NCBI GenBank assembly: GCA_013331315.1
Contig: DUGQ01000150.1
Coordinates: forward strand, 1 to 6,921
Origin: Thermoplasmata archaeon
GTDB taxonomy: Archaea; Thermoplasmatota; Thermoplasmata; UBA10834
Direction of reading: 5' to 3'
Length of the DNA: 6,921 bases
The position numbers and the translations under genes were made by a program. The notes beneath the pieces are model-generated. The model was given only the letters and a program-made list of their open reading frames with translations. It ran no database searches and was not told the origin of the DNA. How positions within the stretch are numbered: the stretch's first letter is position 1; the number at the start of each line of letters is the position of its first letter. Below are positions 1 to 6,182 of this stretch, in pieces.

Positions 1-1026
1 GCCGATCTGATTGACCTTGATCAAGATGGCGTTCGCGACCCCCTTCTCCACTCCTTCCTCGAGGATCTTCCGGTTCGTCACGAAGATGTCGTCTCCAACC
101 AGCTGCACCTGGCTACCCAGTGAAGCCGTCAGCTCCGTCCATCCCTCCCAGTCGGATTCAGACAGCGGGTCCTCTATCGACGCCACGGGGAACTTGCCCA
201 TCAGGGCCGAGTACATGTCGGCCATCTCGCCGCTCGAGAGCCTCTCACCAGTGCTCTTGCGGAGCAGGTACGAAGTGCCGTCGTAGAACTCGCTTGCGGC
301 GACGTCGAGGGCGAGCGCGAAATCCGTCCTGGGACGAAGACCGAGCTGCTCCGCGGACTCGACAATCAGCTCCAGGGCCTGGTCGTGTGATTCCAGCCGA
401 GGGGCGAATCCTCCTTCGTCCCCCACAGAAGTGCTCAGGCCCCTAGTTCCGAGGTTGGACCTCAGCCTCTGGAAGACTTCGACCGCCATCCGAAGAGACT
501 CGCTGTATGTCCGGCCCAGAGGTATGAACATGAACTCCTGGAAGTCCAGGTTGTTGTCGGCGTGAGCGCCCCCGTTCAGGATGTTCATCATGGGTACAGG
601 GAGCGTCCTGGCGTCCTCGCCACCGAGATGAACGTACAATGGCTTCCCAACGCTGACTGAGGCCGCCCTAGCCACCGCGAGAGAGACACCCAGCATCGCG
701 TTCGCCCCAAGCCTGGATTTGCTCTCGGTGCCGTCGAGCTCGAGCATCGCGGCGTCAACTTCGCCCTGCTTCTCCGGGTCCATGCCCACAATCTTCGGGC
801 CGATGACATCGTCGACGTTCCCAACGGCCTTCAGCACGCCCTTTCCGGCATCCCTCGCCTCGTCGCCGTCCCTCAGCTCCAGCGCCTCCCTCGTGCCTGT
901 CGACGCGCCGGAGGGAACCGCCGCACGTCCCACGCTTCCGTCGCTGAGCGAGACCTCGACCTCGACTGTCGGGTTGCCCCTCGAGTCGATTATCTCCCGA
1001 CCCTTCACCGATTCTATGCTCGCCAT
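1..1026 (-). CDS. eno: Enolase (2-phosphoglycerate dehydratase), 3' end cut by the window edge
   Basis: Interconverts 2-phosphoglycerate and phosphoenolpyruvate in cytosolic glycolysis/gluconeogenesis, using Mg2+. The frame opens with ATG at 1026 (MASIESVKGREIIDSRGNPT) and runs 342 codons to the left edge without a stop. Visible family marks: the REIIDSRGNPT N-terminus, mobile-loop SGASTG (about 39-44), NGGAHADNN (151-159, His155), and the E. coli catalytic/metal positions E168, E209, D246, E290, D317 and K342 as E164 (DFQEFM), E204 (GDEGGF), D241 (ALDVAASEF), E285 (SIEDP), D312 (GDDIFVTN) and K337 (KVNQIG). The offset from E. coli stays at 4-5 residues, so no internal indel or frameshift is likely. 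Enolases are about 410-430 residues, so roughly 80 C-terminal residues, with the later Arg-Ser and Lys active-site positions, lie outside. A TATA-like box 30 nt before the ATG suggests its own promoter and an almost leaderless mRNA. Confidence 0.97.
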   Translation of the reverse strand, partial: MASIESVKGREIIDSRGNPTVEVEVSLSDGSVGRAAVPSGASTGTREALELRDGDEARDAGKGVLKAVGNVDDVIGPKIVGMDPEKQGEVDAAMLELDGTESKSRLGANAMLGVSLAVARAASVSVGKPLYVHLGGEDARTLPVPMMNILNGGAHADNNLDFQEFMFIPLGRTYSESLRMAVEVFQRLRSNLGTRGLSTSVGDEGGFAPRLESHDQALELIVESAEQLGLRPRTDFALALDVAASEFYDGTSYLLRKSTGERLSSGEMADMYSALMGKFPVASIEDPLSESDWEGWTELTASLGSQVQLVGDDIFVTNRKILEEGVEKGVANAILIKVNQIG

Positions 1027-1051
1027 CCTATCGGTGGCTGAATCGCAGTCG

Positions 1052-1060
1052 TAATAAATA
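1052..1060 (-). promoter_or_regulatory. TATA-like box for eno
   Basis: On the minus strand this reads TATTTATTA, the most AT-rich stretch of the gap. Its centre lies 30 nt before the eno ATG. Archaeal TATA boxes sit about 26 nt before the transcription start, so initiation would fall within a few bases of the ATG, giving a leaderless or near-leaderless mRNA. No clear Shine-Dalgarno sequence lies between box and start. The BRE side is not convincing. The box is nearly self-complementary and could in principle also work on the plus strand. Confidence 0.5.
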
Positions 1061-1069
1061 GCAATGTGC

Positions 1070-1114
1070 AAAGAAATGAACTGGGCCGGTCCCACGCAAG
1101 GGACCGGGTCCCAG
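1070..1114 (-). terminator. Hairpin plus T-rich tract, likely terminator of the C11 peptidase gene
   Basis: On the minus strand, downstream of the peptidase stop (1188), CTGGG + CCGGTCCC (plus-strand 1081-1093) pairs with GGGACCGG + CCCAG (1100-1107 and 1110-1114). This gives 13 base pairs with a 6-nt loop (1094-1099) and a 2-nt bulge (1108-1109). Continuing on the minus strand comes TTCATTTCTTT (1080-1070), eight T in eleven. Archaeal termination depends mainly on the U-rich tract, so the hairpin may instead protect the 3' end. It sits just before the eno TATA box and would separate the two minus-strand units. Confidence 0.5.
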
Positions 1115-1148
1115 GAAGTCCTGCGGACTTCTCCTCAAAGCAGGCTTT
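1081..1148. other. Cluster of three consecutive hairpins (possible structured RNA)
   Basis: Three inverted repeats follow each other almost without spacers: 1081-1114 (13 bp, 2-nt bulge, 6-nt loop); 1115-1131, GAAGTCC/GGACTTC around a 3-nt loop (7 bp, perfect); and 1137-1148, AAAG/CTTT around CAGG. On the plus strand CGGTTCC (1149-1155) can also pair with GGGACCG (1100-1106) using one G-U pair, competing with the first hairpin. A T6 run follows on the plus strand at 1170-1175. The cluster could be a 3' UTR/terminator of the peptidase mRNA (minus) or a small plus-strand RNA. Nothing in it matches a tRNA or another RNA family I recognise. Confidence 0.4.
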
Positions 1149-1187
1149 CGGTTCCCCCCTTCAGCCCTCTTTTTTCGAGTGTTTCGT

Positions 1188-2516
1188 TCAGTCCATACAG
1201 AAGATGTCCAGGAACTCGTTCCAGTTCGTATCCAAGGCGAAGTCTATCCCCCTCGCGGGGTCGCCGTAGTAGTCCCTGTACTTCTCCACGGACTGCGTGA
1301 AGTATATCGACAGCCCGTACGTGTTGATGCAGGCCTCTTTCTCGGCGTCCGTCGTTATCGAGTCGCAGTACGGGACGGCGGCCTTCAACAGCTCCAACGT
1401 GCCTTCTGTCAGCTCGCTGATCTCGGGTATCTTCTCACCCAACAGCTCCAGGAGACTTCCCAGGTCGGCGAACGGGAATATCTCGCCCTTGAACTGGATC
1501 TGTGGTGTCTGTGACTCCGAGGACTCGATCGCGCCTCTGTACGAGTAGTCCTGGACCAGCTCCAACAGCACGTCCGAGAGCTTGTCCACGCCGATCTCGG
1601 CGTCCACGCCGACCAGCTTCTCGATCTCGCTCAGGACCATCTTCGAGCAGCTCACGTACGGGAATCCGCCGATCCCGGCTCCGGCGCAGTACACCTCGTA
1701 GGCGTCGTTGTACGCGTCGACCGCGACCTCGCAGACTCGGCCCGGATCCATGACGTCCAGGAGATGCATGTACTCCAGGAACAGAGTGTAGTCCCAGCCG
1801 AAGCCCGGGACGGTCGTGACTGACGCGACCATGTAGTCCGCGATGTCCCTGACCTCGTACGCAACCTCTATCGTCCCCATGAAGCACGCGTCCGACGCGA
1901 AGATGTCGAGCTTGAAGTCGTCCGGGAGACCGGCCGCTATCCCTTTCGCAGTCTCGTCCAACGAGAGAGAGTCCCTGACCCCGTCCTCGTTTCCGGTGTC
2001 ATCGCTGCACAGGCCGTACCAGCCGCCTCCGTGGTCCCACAGGTTCACCATGTAGTGTTCCGCTGGGGCGAAGGTCATGGCGGTCTCGATGAAGTAGGTC
2101 AACGTGTCTGGGTCACCCATGTTCAGCTCGCCGGGACACCCGCCGACCACGAGGTCGCAGTCGCAGTGCGACTGATACACTCCGTCAACGAGCTCCACGT
2201 GGGCCGACCCTGCAGAGTCCATCACGTACCAGTGAGTCTCTTCCAACAGAGAGTACGTGTCCATCAGAACGACGACGTTGACGCCATCGACGGAGCCAAC
2301 CGCCTCCATCTCGGCGAGGTCCATCAACGCGTACGTTTCCAGGTTGTTGTCTCCGTCCAGGTATATCATGACGGTCCATTCGGCATCCTCGATCGGCACA
2401 GCCGTCGCGGCCAGTCCGTTCTGACCCTTTCCCCCGAGCACCAAGGTGTTTGCCACGGACAGGCTCGCCAGTAGCATAACACCAGCCAGTAGTATTCCCG
2501 CGAATCTTCTCCTCAA
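1188..2516 (-). CDS. Secreted cysteine peptidase, C11 (clostripain-like) family
   Basis: Predicted exported endopeptidase; C11 enzymes generally cut after Arg/Lys. The 442-residue product begins MRRR and then a hydrophobic stretch (about 5-22, FAGILLAGVMLLASLSVA), a signal peptide likely cut after the SVA at 20-22. No lipobox cysteine is present, so a free secreted form is expected. The catalytic domain starts near 46 (WTVMIYLDGDNNLE). The dyad is visible as His162 in LWDHGGGW and Cys211 in SDACFMGTIEVAYE; Asp209 matches the S1-pocket acidic position of the family. GLSIYF (401-406) is the usual C-terminal core motif. Eleven cysteines, ten besides the catalytic one, suggest disulfides outside the cell. 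The start is TTG at 2516: an in-frame stop lies at 2549-2547, no ATG/GTG intervenes, and this start gives a complete signal peptide. A G-rich possible ribosome site precedes it. It likely supplies peptides for a protein-degrading lifestyle; the true substrate is unknown. Confidence 0.9.
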   Translation of the reverse strand: MRRRFAGILLAGVMLLASLSVANTLVLGGKGQNGLAATAVPIEDAEWTVMIYLDGDNNLETYALMDLAEMEAVGSVDGVNVVVLMDTYSLLEETHWYVMDSAGSAHVELVDGVYQSHCDCDLVVGGCPGELNMGDPDTLTYFIETAMTFAPAEHYMVNLWDHGGGWYGLCSDDTGNEDGVRDSLSLDETAKGIAAGLPDDFKLDIFASDACFMGTIEVAYEVRDIADYMVASVTTVPGFGWDYTLFLEYMHLLDVMDPGRVCEVAVDAYNDAYEVYCAGAGIGGFPYVSCSKMVLSEIEKLVGVDAEIGVDKLSDVLLELVQDYSYRGAIESSESQTPQIQFKGEIFPFADLGSLLELLGEKIPEISELTEGTLELLKAAVPYCDSITTDAEKEACINTYGLSIYFTQSVEKYRDYYGDPARGIDFALDTNWNEFLDIFCMD

Positions 2517-2526
2517 GACGCTTAAA

Positions 2527-2534
2527 CCCCCCTC
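2527..2534 (-). promoter_or_regulatory. G-rich possible ribosome binding site of the C11 peptidase gene
   Basis: The minus strand reads GAGGGGGG about 10 nt before the TTG at 2516. It partly matches the archaeal GGAGGTGA Shine-Dalgarno sequence and supports that weak start codon. The eno and helicase starts show no equivalent. Confidence 0.35.
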
Positions 2535-2558
2535 GCTGTCGTTTTGTCAGGTTATGAC

Positions 2559-2575
2559 CATAGATAGCCGTTTTG
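2559..2575 (-). promoter_or_regulatory. Candidate BRE/TATA promoter of the C11 peptidase gene
   Basis: The minus strand reads CAAAACGG followed directly by CTATCTATG, a purine-rich BRE-like element and a TATA-like box. Initiation about 26 nt from the box centre would give a leader of roughly 20 nt that includes the G-rich site at 2527-2534. A weaker alternative box is CATAACC nearer the gene. Confidence 0.3.
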
Positions 2576-2655
2576 GTACAATCTTAGAATAGTCGGTTTC
2601 AGGATGAACATCCGTCAAGGACGACGTGGCCAGAAGAACGTGTGAGCTCCCCGGC

Positions 2656-2670
2656 CCAAATGATAAATAC
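2656..2670 (+). promoter_or_regulatory. BRE/TATA-like promoter of the Lhr helicase gene
   Basis: CCAAATG followed by ATAAATAC resembles an archaeal BRE plus TATA box. The box centre (about 2666) is 30 nt before ATG 2696, so transcription would begin a few bases ahead of that codon. The element lies inside the open frame if translation were taken from GTG 2642, which argues for the shorter start. Confidence 0.5.
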
Positions 2671-2695
2671 TGGCCTCCGGCCTGCGACTAGTTGG

Positions 2696-5440
2696 ATGAT
2701 TGGCCTAGATGACCTGGACCCCGGGCTCCAGCAGTGTCTGTCACGAAGAGGCATAGCCGAGCTCACGGAACCGCAGAGGCTCGCGCTCCCCGCGATATTG
2801 GCCGGGGACAACGTCCTGCTGGTCGCCCCGACGGGGATAGGCAAGACCGAGGCGGCGATGATACCTGTGCTGCAGCGGCTGGCCGAGGGCGAGAGCGGGG
2901 GCATCAGATGCGTCTACGTCACACCTCTGAGGGCTCTGAACCGCGACCTCTGGCACAGACTGAGAGAGCTCTGCGAGGCGTTGGGTCTAAGGATCGCGGT
3001 GCGCCACGGGGACACGACCCAATCGGAGAGAACGGCCCAGTCCAAGAACCCGCCCGATGTGATCATCACCACCCCTGAGACCCTCCAGATAATGTTCACC
3101 GGAAGGAACCTGAGGGCGCACTTGTCCAAAGTCCGGTTCGTGATAGTTGACGAGATACACGAGCTCGCCGAGGATGAGCGCGGCGCGCAGCTGTCAGTGG
3201 CGCTCGAAAGGCTGGTCGAGATAGCGGGGGAGTACCAGAGGATCGGGCTATCCGCCACCGTCGGATCGGTCGACGAGATATCCGGCCATCTTGCGGGAAG
3301 GGGACGGGCCGTGCGCACCCTGAGGGTCTCGGCAGTGAAGGACATGAGGGTGCATGTCGAGAGCCCTGTGCCGAACGAGGGCGACGGGAGCCTGGCGGAC
3401 AGGCTGCAGACCGACACCAAGCATCTCGCCTGCATGAGCAGATGCAGGCAGCTTGTCGACGACCACAACTCCACGCTGTTCTTCGTGAACACCAGAGACT
3501 CCGCTGAGGCGTTGGGAGTGAGGTACCACCTGTGGGATGAGTCCTTCGCGATCGGCGTGCACCACGGTTCGCTCTCCAAAGAGATCAGAGTGCAGATGGA
3601 GGACGAGTTCAAGTCGCAGAAACTCAAGGCTCTGGTCTGCACGTCGTCCCTTGAGCTTGGGATAGATGTTGGGTCTGCGGATTTCACGATACAGTTCAAC
3701 TCGCCGAGGCAGGTCACACGGCTGATACAGAGGGTCGGCAGGTCTGGACACAGACACGACGCCGTCTCGTTCGGAGCGGTCATCTGCACGTCGGCGGCGG
3801 AGACGGCGGAGAGCCTGGTCATTGCGAGGCGCGCGATGGTGGAGGAGCTGGAGAAGTTCTCCATCAGGGATAACCCGCTGGGCGTGCTCGCGAACCAGAT
3901 CGTCGCGATGACTCTGACCGAGCCGAGGGTCGACAAGGACCGGGCGTTCGAGGTGCTGACCCGTGCGTACCCTTTCAGGAGACTCCCCAGGGCGGATTTC
4001 GACGCGGTGCTGATGCTGCTCTCCGAGCTGCACGTGATATGGAACGACGAGGACTCCTTCAGACGGAAGACGACCGGGCGCAGGTACTTCTACGACAACA
4101 TCTCGATGATCCCTGACGAGAGGACCTACAGGATAAGGGACGTCTCCTCCAGGGCGATTATCGGCACGCTGGACGAGAGCTTCGTGGCGTCGTACGCGGA
4201 ACCGTACGCCACCTTCGTCGCCCGCGGACGGACCTGGCGAGTGGTCGAGATTGGGGAGGACGAGGTGCTCGTCGAGGAGGTCCCTGAGATCGGGGCGACC
4301 CCCTCATGGGTCGGGGAGGAGATACCTGTCCCGTACGAGGTCGCGCAGGAGGTCGGGGCCATGAGGCGCACACTCCCGCTCGACCTGTACCCCGCCGATG
4401 ACGACGCCAGGAAGGAGATACGGTCATGGGTTGCCGACCAGGGGGACCTCCCGTTACCGACGGACAAGCGAGTCACCGTGGAGCAGGGGGACGGGGTGAT
4501 AGTTATCAACTGCTGCTTCGGCACGAAGGTGAACGAGACGCTCTCGAAGCTGGTGACCTCGCTTCTCACTGCCAGGTTCGGCGAGAGCATAGGCGTGCAG
4601 ACTGAGCCGTACAGCATAGTCCTCGAGACGCCGAAGGGGCTGAGGGCATCGGACGTCCTCAAGGTGCTCAGGGAGACCGACCCGGACTCGCTCGGGCAGC
4701 TGATGAGGATCGTCCTCCGTAACTCGTCCTACCTCAGATGGCAGTTCATACACGTCGCGAAGAAGTTCGGCGCGGTCAGGAAGGACGCCGACTACAAGAT
4801 GTTGAACATATCCAAGTTGATGGAGGTCTTCGAACACACGCCGATATTCGACGAGGCGATCGCCAAGACGCTGTGGGAGAACATGGATGTCGACCTGGCG
4901 GCCGAGCTGCTCCGGAAAATGAGGGACGGACGGATAGAGGTCGTCGTTGGGCCACTGTCTCCCATGGGGACGCAGGCCATAGGCAAGAGACAGGAGCTCA
5001 TGCAGCCTCGGAGAGCGGACAAGACCGTGCTGATGGCGCTCAAAGGACGTCTGATGTCCGAGGACATCGTCATGGTCTGCATGAACTGCAGGAGCCAGAG
5101 ACGCTCCAAGGTGGAGAGTCTGCCAGAGCGGATCAAGTGCCAGAAGTGCGGCGGGGTCCTCCTGGCGGCCATCCAGCCGTACGCGAGAAAGGACTTCGAT
5201 GTCCTCAAGAAGGGCGCCGCCGGTGACGAGGATCTCAAGCTGCTCAAGAAGATATACAAGAACGCGAACCTGGTCATGGCCCATGGGCGGAAGGCGGTCA
5301 TGGCGCTCGTGGGAAGGGGTATCGGGCCGGACACCGCGGGACGGATACTGGCGAGGTACCATCTGGAGGAGTTCGAGTTCCTGAAGGACATACTCGAGGC
5401 CGAGGTCAGTTACGCTCGGACGAAGCGGTTCTGGGACTGA
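2696..5440 (+). CDS. lhr: Lhr-like superfamily 2 ATP-dependent helicase with C-terminal zinc ribbon
   Basis: Predicted 3'-5' ATP-driven translocase on DNA or RNA:DNA, linked in known Lhr proteins to repair and RNA metabolism. With ATG 2696 the protein has 914 residues, normal for archaeal Lhr. Helicase core motifs in order: Q-motif-like LTEPQ (23-27), Walker A APTGIGKT (44-51, Lys50), Ia TPLRALN (76-82), Ib TTPE (125-128), Walker B DEIH (152-155), SATVG (186-190), FFVNTR (262-267), SSLELGIDVG (317-326) and QRVGRSGHR (345-353). Then come the Lhr winged-helix and beta-barrel regions, including the LRWQFIHVAKKFG segment around Trp682. Near the end Cys795-x2-Cys798 and Cys815-x2-Cys818 form a probable zinc ribbon, followed by GRGIGPDTAGRIL (about 873-885), like a helix-hairpin-helix. 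The frame extends to GTG 2642 (18 more residues), but that part holds the likely TATA box and lacks family similarity, whereas MIGLDDLDPGL is a typical Lhr start. The last 35 bp overlap the opposite-strand methyltransferase gene. Substrate and Lhr subgroup remain unassigned. Confidence 0.94.
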   Translation: MIGLDDLDPGLQQCLSRRGIAELTEPQRLALPAILAGDNVLLVAPTGIGKTEAAMIPVLQRLAEGESGGIRCVYVTPLRALNRDLWHRLRELCEALGLRIAVRHGDTTQSERTAQSKNPPDVIITTPETLQIMFTGRNLRAHLSKVRFVIVDEIHELAEDERGAQLSVALERLVEIAGEYQRIGLSATVGSVDEISGHLAGRGRAVRTLRVSAVKDMRVHVESPVPNEGDGSLADRLQTDTKHLACMSRCRQLVDDHNSTLFFVNTRDSAEALGVRYHLWDESFAIGVHHGSLSKEIRVQMEDEFKSQKLKALVCTSSLELGIDVGSADFTIQFNSPRQVTRLIQRVGRSGHRHDAVSFGAVICTSAAETAESLVIARRAMVEELEKFSIRDNPLGVLANQIVAMTLTEPRVDKDRAFEVLTRAYPFRRLPRADFDAVLMLLSELHVIWNDEDSFRRKTTGRRYFYDNISMIPDERTYRIRDVSSRAIIGTLDESFVASYAEPYATFVARGRTWRVVEIGEDEVLVEEVPEIGATPSWVGEEIPVPYEVAQEVGAMRRTLPLDLYPADDDARKEIRSWVADQGDLPLPTDKRVTVEQGDGVIVINCCFGTKVNETLSKLVTSLLTARFGESIGVQTEPYSIVLETPKGLRASDVLKVLRETDPDSLGQLMRIVLRNSSYLRWQFIHVAKKFGAVRKDADYKMLNISKLMEVFEHTPIFDEAIAKTLWENMDVDLAAELLRKMRDGRIEVVVGPLSPMGTQAIGKRQELMQPRRADKTVLMALKGRLMSEDIVMVCMNCRSQRRSKVESLPERIKCQKCGGVLLAAIQPYARKDFDVLKKGAAGDEDLKLLKKIYKNANLVMAHGRKAVMALVGRGIGPDTAGRILARYHLEEFEFLKDILEAEVSYARTKRFWD

Positions 5441-6047
5441 TCTCGCGACCGTTGTACCCGAGGCCGATCACGTAGACCTCGGAGCTGGTCGACCGACTCG
5501 CCCTGGGATGGGTGACGTGGGCCTCGTCGAAGGACCGACGTACCAGGCCGACATATCCTTTGGTCATGTCCCCGTAGAACATCTTGGCCACGAAGTTGCC
5601 TCCCTCCCTCAGCACCCTCGTCGCGAAGACCAACGCGTGCTCGCAGAGATCGACGGACCGTGCGTGGTCGTAGGGGTAGTTCCCGCTGATGTTCGGGGCC
5701 ATGTCGGATATGACGACGTCCGCGCCCTTGGTCATCTGCTCGAGAAGACGCTCGACGACGGGCTCCTTGCGTATGTCTCCTCGGACGAACGTGACGCCCT
5801 CCAACGGCGGGAAACGCTCCAGATCTAGGGCGAACACATTCCCCTCCGGACCCACCAACTCGGAGGCGACCTGAGACCACCCCCCGGGTGAGGCGCCGAG
5901 GTCTACGACGGTATCGCCGGGGCGGATGATGTCGTACTTGTAGTCGAGCTGCTTCAGCTTGTACGCCGCCCTGCTCCTGTAGTTCTCCCTCTTCGCCTTG
6001 CGGTAGTAGTGGTCCCGTTTGCGGTCGGTCCGCCAGGCCTTGGTCAA
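5406..6047 (-). CDS. rlmE: RlmE/FtsJ-type 23S rRNA (uridine-2'-O-)methyltransferase
   Basis: S-adenosylmethionine-dependent 2'-O-methyltransferase; E. coli RlmE modifies U2552 in the A-loop of 23S rRNA during late large-subunit assembly, and the same role is inferred here. With the TTG start at 6047 the product has 213 residues (E. coli 209) and opens TKAWRTDRKRDHYYRKAKRE after the initiator, the usual family N-terminus. The SAM motif VVDLGASPGGWSQVA lies at 47-61. The K-D-K-E catalytic tetrad is Lys30 (SRAAYKL), Asp115 (ISDMAPN), Lys155 (FVAKMFYG) and Glu190 (SEVYVIG). The frame stays open to an ATG at 6143, but those 32 extra residues lack family character, contain the likely promoter, and would leave only a short gap to purM. 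GTG 6068 is another in-frame choice but lies upstream of the predicted transcription start. The 3' end overlaps the helicase gene. Confidence 0.94.
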   Translation of the reverse strand: MTKAWRTDRKRDHYYRKAKRENYRSRAAYKLKQLDYKYDIIRPGDTVVDLGASPGGWSQVASELVGPEGNVFALDLERFPPLEGVTFVRGDIRKEPVVERLLEQMTKGADVVISDMAPNISGNYPYDHARSVDLCEHALVFATRVLREGGNFVAKMFYGDMTKGYVGLVRRSFDEAHVTHPRASRSTSSEVYVIGLGYNGREISPRTASSERN

Positions 6048-6072
6048 GATATCGACCAGAGCATGCACGGGC

Positions 6073-6091
6073 AATAAGATTATGGTTTCCG
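6073..6091 (-). promoter_or_regulatory. BRE/TATA-like promoter of rlmE
   Basis: The minus strand reads CGGAAAC then CATAATCTTATT, a good BRE-like element plus an AT-rich box. The box centre (about 6078) is 31 nt before TTG 6047, matching the spacing at eno and the helicase gene and predicting initiation near 6052. That excludes the upstream ATG 6143 and GTG 6068 as starts on this transcript. Confidence 0.45.
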
Positions 6092-6118
6092 ACGGCCGCC
6101 GCGCCGGCACGTATGCGC

Positions 6119-6140
6119 AAAAGGTATAGGCGGAATAAGC
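6119..6140 (+). promoter_or_regulatory. Candidate TATA region of purM
   Basis: AAAAGGTATAGG (about 6119-6130) and GGAATAAGC (6132-6140) are the only AT-rich boxes upstream of purM. The first would start transcription near 6152, giving a leader that contains AAAGGGGAT (6156-6164), a partial Shine-Dalgarno sequence. Neither box is a strong match, and the choice between them is unresolved. Confidence 0.25.
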
Positions 6141-6182
6141 CATCGGCCATCTGCCAAAGGGGATAAGTGAATGCCGAGGGGT

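Noticed and set aside
1081..1175. tRNA or other known RNA gene in the eno/peptidase gap
   Set aside because: The stems do not form a cloverleaf, there is no anticodon arm or proper T-loop, and no known RNA motif is recognisable.
2602..2613. Small inverted repeat GGATGAACATCC upstream of the helicase gene
   Set aside because: A stem of only four or five base pairs, upstream of the predicted transcription start, is easily a chance occurrence.
2914..3936. 340-codon minus-strand open frame opposite the helicase gene
   Set aside because: It is antisense to the conserved helicase motifs, its translation is Ser/Thr/Pro-rich without any recognisable domain, and GC-rich codon bias explains the long open frame.
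4454..5362. 302-codon minus-strand open frame opposite the helicase C-terminus
   Set aside because: Its translation mirrors the helicase codons, with no family motif and no promoter or ribosome site of its own.
5410..6150. 246-codon minus-strand frame overlapping rlmE in another phase
   Set aside because: The product is Arg/Gly-rich low-complexity sequence, whereas the adjacent phase contains all methyltransferase motifs.
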